In this document: positions 15,297 through 19,380 of the stretch, in pieces
Layout: each line of letters starts with the position of its first letter
Position numbering within the stretch: the stretch's first letter is position 1
DNA from: JBEEMU01 sp043778315
GTDB lineage: Bacteria; Bacteroidota; Bacteroidia; Chitinophagales; Saprospiraceae
Assembly: GCA_043778315.1 (NCBI GenBank)
Contig: JAYWGJ010000316.1
Span: 1 to 19,380, forward strand
Reading direction: 5' to 3'
DNA: 19,380 bases
The notes under the pieces: generated by a model
The model's input: the letters and a program-made list of their open reading frames with translations, nothing else
Told to the model about the DNA's origin: nothing
Database searches by the model: none
Program-made: the position numbers and the translations under genes

Positions 15297-16826
15297 ATGG
15301 ACGACTTTCAAACCGACTTTGAGGAGTTGGACGACACGCCTAATAACGAAACGAACGAGCCTAATCTATCAGACAAACCGAAGCGTAATAACTACTTCGC
15401 ATCGTTTGCGGTGGGTGCCGTGCTGCTATTTGCGGTAAGCGCAATGGTGTATTACTGGCGATATGTGAAGCCGCCGCGTGCCAAAATGCACACCGAAGGC
15501 TTGCTGATAGACACCGCGCAATACAATAAAATACCAAAATTTGTGCCGATAGATAGCACAATGCTACGGCTGCCTTTGGCGTTCAGCCTCGAGCAGTACT
15601 GTCCGCGCCGTGGGGTGCAGGGCGACCAAAACTCGTGCGTCGGGTGGTCGCTTGCGTATGCGGCACGCACGATACTCGAGGCGCAACAAACGGGCGCAAA
15701 CCCGAACGCCGTGCGGTTTAGTCCGTCGTTTTTATACAATCAAATACACCGACCCGACTGCGAGGGCGCGATGATGCTCGATGCGTTCCGCGCCGTCACA
15801 AACGATGGTTTGCTCTCGCTCGACGAGTTCCCGTATAGCGAAAGCAATTGCGACCGTCTGCCTACGCCCGAGCAAAAGCTCCGCGCAGCGCAGTACAAAA
15901 TAAATGATTATACGCGGTTGAGCCAATCGGGTAGTCAGAACAAAATTGATTTTCAGGGCATCAAACAGACCTTAGTGCAGGGTGCGCCTGTCATTATCGG
16001 AGCTATGATAACAACTACTTTTGATACGCTAAAACATAAGGTTTGGCTACCGCCTAATGATACAACAGACGAAGTACTTGGCGGACACGCGATGTGTGTG
16101 GTGGGCTATAACGACACATTAGCGGGCGGTGCGCTACAAATCATGAACTCGTGGGGCGAGCAGTGGGGCGAACGCGGCTTTGCGTGGGTGCGGTACGCAG
16201 ACTTTACAAAGTTTTGTAAAGAGGCTTATGGTATCGCGCCGTTGCCGCGTAAAGACGCGGAAAATGATTTGCGTTTGCAACTTAAACTCTTAGATAGTCG
16301 CCGTCGAAGTGTTTTGTTACCATACAATACTAAAAACCAAACGGCAACGTTGCGACAAGCAAACCCGCGTAATCGGTACAGTCTCGAACTCACTAATCAG
16401 ACTTCGTGCTACACTTATATATATGGTGTGAATAGGAGAGGAGCAGTGCGCAAACTGTTTCCGCCCGACGCGCAAACTTCCGCTTATTTAGGTATAACGG
16501 GTACACGGCGGTTGCCTGTTTTGCCCGTCGCGGCGCGCAATTACACACAAGTTGCGGTGATTACGACGCTTCGCCCGTTAGATAGTGTAGCGCAAAGTAA
16601 AGTACTAAAACGCTTACCGCAAACGCCGCTTTCGCTCCGTTTGCGTCGCGCATTAATCCTAAAATCAGACTCGAGTACGCTATTGCCCATGCAGTTATTG
16701 CGCAAAGCTAATACGTTAAGTTTACAAAGTAAAAAAGCAAAACAGCCGCTTACTTTTGTGGTACTCAACTTACAGCCACCGCGTCCGACAATAAAAAAAG
16801 GACGTAAAAGGTTTACGAACCGTTAG
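15297..16826 (+). CDS. membrane-anchored papain-like (C1) cysteine peptidase
   Basis: The 509-residue protein has an acidic cytoplasmic tail (1-30) and one transmembrane segment (about 34-53, ASFAVGAVLLFAVSAMVYYW). A periplasmic papain-fold domain lies at about 90-315. Catalytic residues are visible: oxyanion Q108 in GVQGDQNSC, nucleophile C114, H264 in LGGHAMCVVGY and N284 in MNSWGEQWGERG. The C-terminal part (about 320-495) is beta-rich with NRYSLELTNQTSCYTYIYGVN and RKLFPP, loosely resembling DUF4384-type domains, and ends in a basic tail. It is a type II membrane topology by prediction. Gap to the T9SS cargo gene is 28 nt. A role in processing or quality control of exported proteins is inference. 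It ends with TAG; no clear plus-strand terminator follows before the minisatellite. Confidence 0.9.
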   Translation: MDDFQTDFEELDDTPNNETNEPNLSDKPKRNNYFASFAVGAVLLFAVSAMVYYWRYVKPPRAKMHTEGLLIDTAQYNKIPKFVPIDSTMLRLPLAFSLEQYCPRRGVQGDQNSCVGWSLAYAARTILEAQQTGANPNAVRFSPSFLYNQIHRPDCEGAMMLDAFRAVTNDGLLSLDEFPYSESNCDRLPTPEQKLRAAQYKINDYTRLSQSGSQNKIDFQGIKQTLVQGAPVIIGAMITTTFDTLKHKVWLPPNDTTDEVLGGHAMCVVGYNDTLAGGALQIMNSWGEQWGERGFAWVRYADFTKFCKEAYGIAPLPRKDAENDLRLQLKLLDSRRRSVLLPYNTKNQTATLRQANPRNRYSLELTNQTSCYTYIYGVNRRGAVRKLFPPDAQTSAYLGITGTRRLPVLPVAARNYTQVAVITTLRPLDSVAQSKVLKRLPQTPLSLRLRRALILKSDSSTLLPMQLLRKANTLSLQSKKAKQPLTFVVLNLQPPRPTIKKGRKRFTNR

Positions 16827-16872
16827 AGTAAATTTTGTTTTATTGTAATGATAAAGCAAAAGACCTTACTTA

Positions 16873-17250
16873 ACATTCAGTAAACCTTCTTTAATATTTG
16901 TTTGAGGCTTCCGTACATTAAGGAGACCTTCCTTAACATTTGGTAGAGGCTTTTGTACATTAAGGAGATCTTCCTTAACATTCGGTAGAGACTTCCGCAC
17001 ATTAAGCAAACCTTCCTTAACATTTGGTAGAGGCTTTCGTACATTAAGGAGACCTTCCTTAACATTCGGTAGAGACTTTCGCACATTAAGCAAACCTTCC
17101 TTAACATTTGGTAGAGACTTCCGCACATTAAGCAAACCTTCCTTAACATTCGGTCGAGGCTTCCGCACATTAAGGAGACCTTCCTTAACATTTGGTCGAG
17201 GCTTCCGTACATTAAGCAAATCTTCCGACACTTTAAGCAAGTATTTTTTA
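16873..17250. repeat. Minisatellite of eighteen 21-bp units with nested 42-bp and 84-bp order
   Basis: The array consists of 21-bp units starting ACATT, alternating type A (ACATTAAGGAGACCTTCCTT-like) and type B (ACATTTGGTAGAGGCTTCCG-like), giving a 42-bp period repeated nine times. In successive B units from 16936 the base after ACATT alternates strictly T, C, T, C, so an 84-bp order is also present. The first A and B units and the last A units are degenerate. All unit lengths are multiples of three, so two minus-strand frames (for example LLNVRKP/LPNVKEG heptads) and one plus-strand frame stay open. They lack a convincing start, export signal or domain, so I do not call a gene. It lies in the 517-bp stretch between converging genes, at the edge of the AT-rich block. 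Confidence 0.93.
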
Positions 17251-17267
17251 GCTTATCGCCAACAAAT

Positions 17268-17304
17268 AAAAAAAGGCGCAACACTCGGTAAGTGTTGCGC
17301 CTTT
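17268..17304 (-). terminator. Rho-independent terminator closing the AT-rich restriction block
   Basis: A 14-bp perfect stem, AAAGGCGCAACACT (17272-17285) with AGTGTTGCGCCTTT (17291-17304), has a 5-nt loop. On the minus strand it is followed by a long T run (17274 down to 17268). It lies 39 nt after the end of the HpaII-like gene remnant and before the minisatellite. Confidence 0.85.
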
Positions 17305-17343
17305 GCTTTATGCGATGTTGAGTGTACTATCTTTCTCTAGCTC

Positions 17344-18353
17344 TTAAAACCTCAATTGCAAATTAAGTTTAAAATATAATTTACCATCGTTTTCCAAATA
17401 TAATTTTCCAAAACGATGACGACTTGTCGAGGGTGTTTCCAATCGGATATGTTCAAATAAATAGTTTTTTAAATTATCTATTTCAATGATGTGAAAACCT
17501 AAACAATCCCCGTTATTTTTAAGTACAATAGTGCCATTTGCATCATACGAACCATTCCATTTCGACCCAGAAAAAAAGCCTAATAAAGCATCGACCAATA
17601 GTTTTTTGATTTTATTAACCAACAGTATTTCAGCATCTTTACTACTGTCGTTAGCTAATATCTTTTTTGTTATTCCAGTTAAAGAGGCTATTCTATCTTT
17701 GTAATAGGCTAGCAGAATCTTCCCTACATTTGGGGCATTTCGCTATCTACCATCTTCAAATTGAAATCCATTGCATCTCTTTCTGCTCCAATATACTCAA
17801 AACTTCCACCGAGTGCCTCTATTTTATTTATTCTATCTTTCAGTTTTGTCGCAGTAGCGATATTATTTATTTCATCAAGATACATCTTGTTTAGACCATT
17901 AACTTTAAAAATAAAATTAGTATTTCCCGAAGCATTAAGCAAACTCGCTTTACCACCTAAATAAGATTTTATACCAAAACCTTCATTCTCTTTTACGATT
18001 AAATTATTTTCAATATCTAATAAAATATCTGCTTTTTGATTACTATTTCCGCCTTTAATTACGTTGAAACCTAATGTATCTTGGATAATCTCAAAGTCGG
18101 GTATTTCAAAAGTCTGCGAACCATCCTTAATTTTCTCAATTAGTAAATTGATAATTGTAGGGTTGATAACATCTGAAATATTTACTTTTTTTTCACTTTT
18201 ATCTGTTTTATTTCTTATTGTTACTGTTGAAAGATTAGATAATAGAAACTCAAGGTGTAGATTACGGGTTGTTACTTTATTGATTTTCAAATAGTTATTA
18301 TTTGAATTCAAATTTTCGTCCGAAAGAGATAGTTTTTTTTCATATTTGACAGT
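17344..18353 (-). pseudogene. HpaII-family type II restriction endonuclease, frameshifted and 5'-truncated
   Basis: Two frames together give an HpaII-like enzyme (HpaII cuts CCGG). The first part (to 17724) carries LSLSDENLN, QKADILLDIE, GFGIKSYLGGKASLLNASGN and KMVDSEMPQM. The second part (from about 17726 to 17344) continues in another frame as VGKILLAYYKDR, LLVNKIKKLLVDALLGFFSG and the family's ending RLETPSTSR...KLNLQLRF. ATGTAGGG at the joint looks like ATGGTAGGG with one G lost. At the 5' end the frame is open back to 18353, but the usual first 20-25 residues (GNKGEWSE-type) are missing. An ATG at 18343 overlaps the previous stop codon as ATGA but is out of frame unless the adjacent A8 run becomes A9. 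No cognate methyltransferase is in the window. The family call is from memory of motif order and is fairly secure. Confidence 0.82.
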
Positions 18354-18582
18354 TTAACAAATAGAAATCAAGTATTTCATCATCTTCAAACTCTAAAAAT
18401 TTAGAATTTTCGCAATTAAAAAACTTTCGTACTTCCATTTTACAATCAAATAAACGATAATGCATACATTCGTAATTATAGATAAAAAATAATTTTTTTT
18501 CATTTCCTGATGAAACGACAGTAAATTCAAGCGTTCTTGAATTTCTTATATAGATTGTTTTTCTTGTAAATATATCGTTCAT
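18340..18582 (-). CDS. small protein of unknown function, translationally coupled to the HNH endonuclease
   Basis: The 80-residue product (MNDIFTRKTIYIRNS..., ending FYLLNCQI) is not recognised. It is rich in aromatic residues, has four Cys scattered (C39, C47, C56, C78), an acidic stretch near the end (FEDDEILDF), and no signal peptide or membrane span. The pattern of alternating hydrophobic residues suggests a small beta-rich fold. Its ATG overlaps the HNH stop codon (ATGA at 18579-18582). Its own TGA overlaps another ATG (18343) in front of the HpaII-like remnant, so three genes in a row are or were ATGA-coupled. It may be an accessory or specificity partner of the HNH enzyme, or a remnant cut short at the junction with the HpaII fragment. 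Confidence 0.6.
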   Translation of the reverse strand: MNDIFTRKTIYIRNSRTLEFTVVSSGNEKKLFFIYNYECMHYRLFDCKMEVRKFFNCENSKFLEFEDDEILDFYLLNCQI

Positions 18583-19349
18583 TTTATAAATATATTATTA
18601 TAATGCCAATCCAAAAAGTCAGGATTAGGCGAATATCGGTCAGGAAGAATAATTGGTTTATTTTCATATTTTAAAAATAAATCTTGAATAGAAATATCAT
18701 TTTTTCGTATCAAAATATCTTTTGACAATTTAATCTTGTAATCAGTTGTTACAGTAATAAAACCTCTATCAAAAGCCTTGTCATGAATAGAATTTAGACA
18801 TAAACCATTTCTTGGATTTAACCTTTCTATTTCATTTTCTGCCCAAGGAATAATGTGGCTTGCTACTAATAATGGCTTGATATTTAAGCCTGTTATACAA
18901 CATTTTTCATTGTAAGATGCTAATATTCTTTGTCTAAAATTACCTTGATTTACTCTAACTTTTATTATTCTTTCTTTTTCTTTTCCTTGAATAAATTTCA
19001 AATCTTCCTCAAAATCAATAATCTGTTCAATAGGTTTGTGTTGAATTTGTGATAAAATTTCTAAACTGTTGAGTGCTAATTTTTCCCATTCATTGAAGTA
19101 TTCGTTCCAAATAACTTTATCGCCCGAACCTGCACCGCTTTTGCCCTTATTCCCTTTATCCTGTCTTTCAGGGTCTAAACTTGTAAAATTCATTAGTTTA
19201 TATGCTAATGCCGCAGGTGTTCTGCCTATTAAAGCGGAATACTCTTTAATCAGTGCATTGGAGCTGCCGCTAATTTTATTGTAGGGGATTTGCCAATAAA
19301 GATTCAAAGCGACAGTTAATTGCTCTGCTGTCCAAACGTCTTTTCTCAT
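18579..19349 (-). CDS. HNH endonuclease (HNH_2-type, likely restriction enzyme)
   Basis: The 256-residue protein has an N-terminal domain (1-65: WTAEQLTVALNLYWQIPY, GRTPAALAYKLMNFTSLDP) typical of a family of predicted HNH restriction endonucleases. A charged linker (about 66-130) follows. The C-terminal nuclease domain shows FRQRILASYNEKCCITG, then SHIIPWA (H165), LNPRNGLCLN (N181) and HDKAFDRG (H189), the order of the beta-beta-alpha metal site. The protein should cleave DNA in the cytoplasm as part of restriction or defence. No methyltransferase is within the window; one could lie beyond 19380. The ATG at 19349 is the only reasonable start. Low GC and AT-biased codons contrast with the rest of the window and suggest horizontal acquisition. 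It overlaps the next gene by ATGA. Confidence 0.88.
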   Translation of the reverse strand: MRKDVWTAEQLTVALNLYWQIPYNKISGSSNALIKEYSALIGRTPAALAYKLMNFTSLDPERQDKGNKGKSGAGSGDKVIWNEYFNEWEKLALNSLEILSQIQHKPIEQIIDFEEDLKFIQGKEKERIIKVRVNQGNFRQRILASYNEKCCITGLNIKPLLVASHIIPWAENEIERLNPRNGLCLNSIHDKAFDRGFITVTTDYKIKLSKDILIRKNDISIQDLFLKYENKPIILPDRYSPNPDFLDWHYNNIFIK

Positions 19350-19380
19350 AAATTAAAAAGGTTATTTTCAAACAATTCAG

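Noticed and set aside
16873..17250. Possible CRISPR array
   Set aside because: Units are contiguous 21-mers without unique spacers, and no cas genes are nearby.
16866..17284. Minus-strand reading frames of 124 and 135 codons through the 21-bp array
   Set aside because: Open frames follow automatically from repeat lengths that are multiples of three; two overlapping minus frames and one plus frame are open together, and none has a signal, domain or credible start.

Overview
The window looks like a chromosomal piece of a Bacteroidota organism, probably in or near Cytophagales. The evidence is two proteins with C-terminal type IX secretion (T9SS) sorting domains, a PorV/PorQ-like outer-membrane protein, a Bacteroidota CtlX hydrolase, promoters of the TAnnTTTG type, weak or absent Shine-Dalgarno sequences, and AT-rich spacers between moderately GC-rich genes. 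TAA, TAG and TGA all end genes here, so the genetic code is standard.

Layout. Positions 28-13037 are read entirely from the minus strand. In transcription order from the right: dprA; ctlX; an exported M1 aminopeptidase; tRNA-His; a broken VOC/glyoxalase-like gene; prmA; an outer-membrane beta-barrel protein; a YqiA-like esterase; a DUF6580 membrane protein; then a likely operon of M43 metalloprotease (T9SS cargo), PorV/PorQ-like protein and GH13 alpha-amylase lipoprotein, with 38-nt gaps. From 13376 to 16826 two plus-strand genes, 28 nt apart, encode a T9SS cargo protein and a membrane-anchored papain-like peptidase. From 17344 to 19349 the strand is minus again and base composition drops sharply. 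This AT-rich block holds an HNH endonuclease, a small unknown protein and a broken HpaII-family restriction endonuclease, and looks like acquired restriction/defence DNA.

Repeats. Between the host-like part and the defence block lies an 18-unit 21-bp minisatellite with a nested 42/84-bp order. A 51-bp tandem repeat separates dprA from ctlX. A double-hairpin dispersed repeat occurs twice in opposite orientation (7201 and about 13088-13214). The M1 peptidase start codon lies in what looks like another dispersed intergenic repeat.

Functional picture. Much of the window serves the cell envelope: secreted or surface proteases, starch or maltodextrin degradation, and outer-membrane proteins. Housekeeping genes (prmA, dprA, tRNA-His) are interspersed. 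The most notable points are the decayed or possibly switchable HpaII-like gene (one frame break at an A8 run beside an ATGA overlap, another near 17726), the double in-frame nonsense in the VOC gene at its conserved Trp-Tyr, and two adjacent U-U mismatches in the tRNA-His acceptor stem. I found no clearly new multi-gene system. The best candidate for something undescribed is the ATGA-coupled HNH/80-residue pair.
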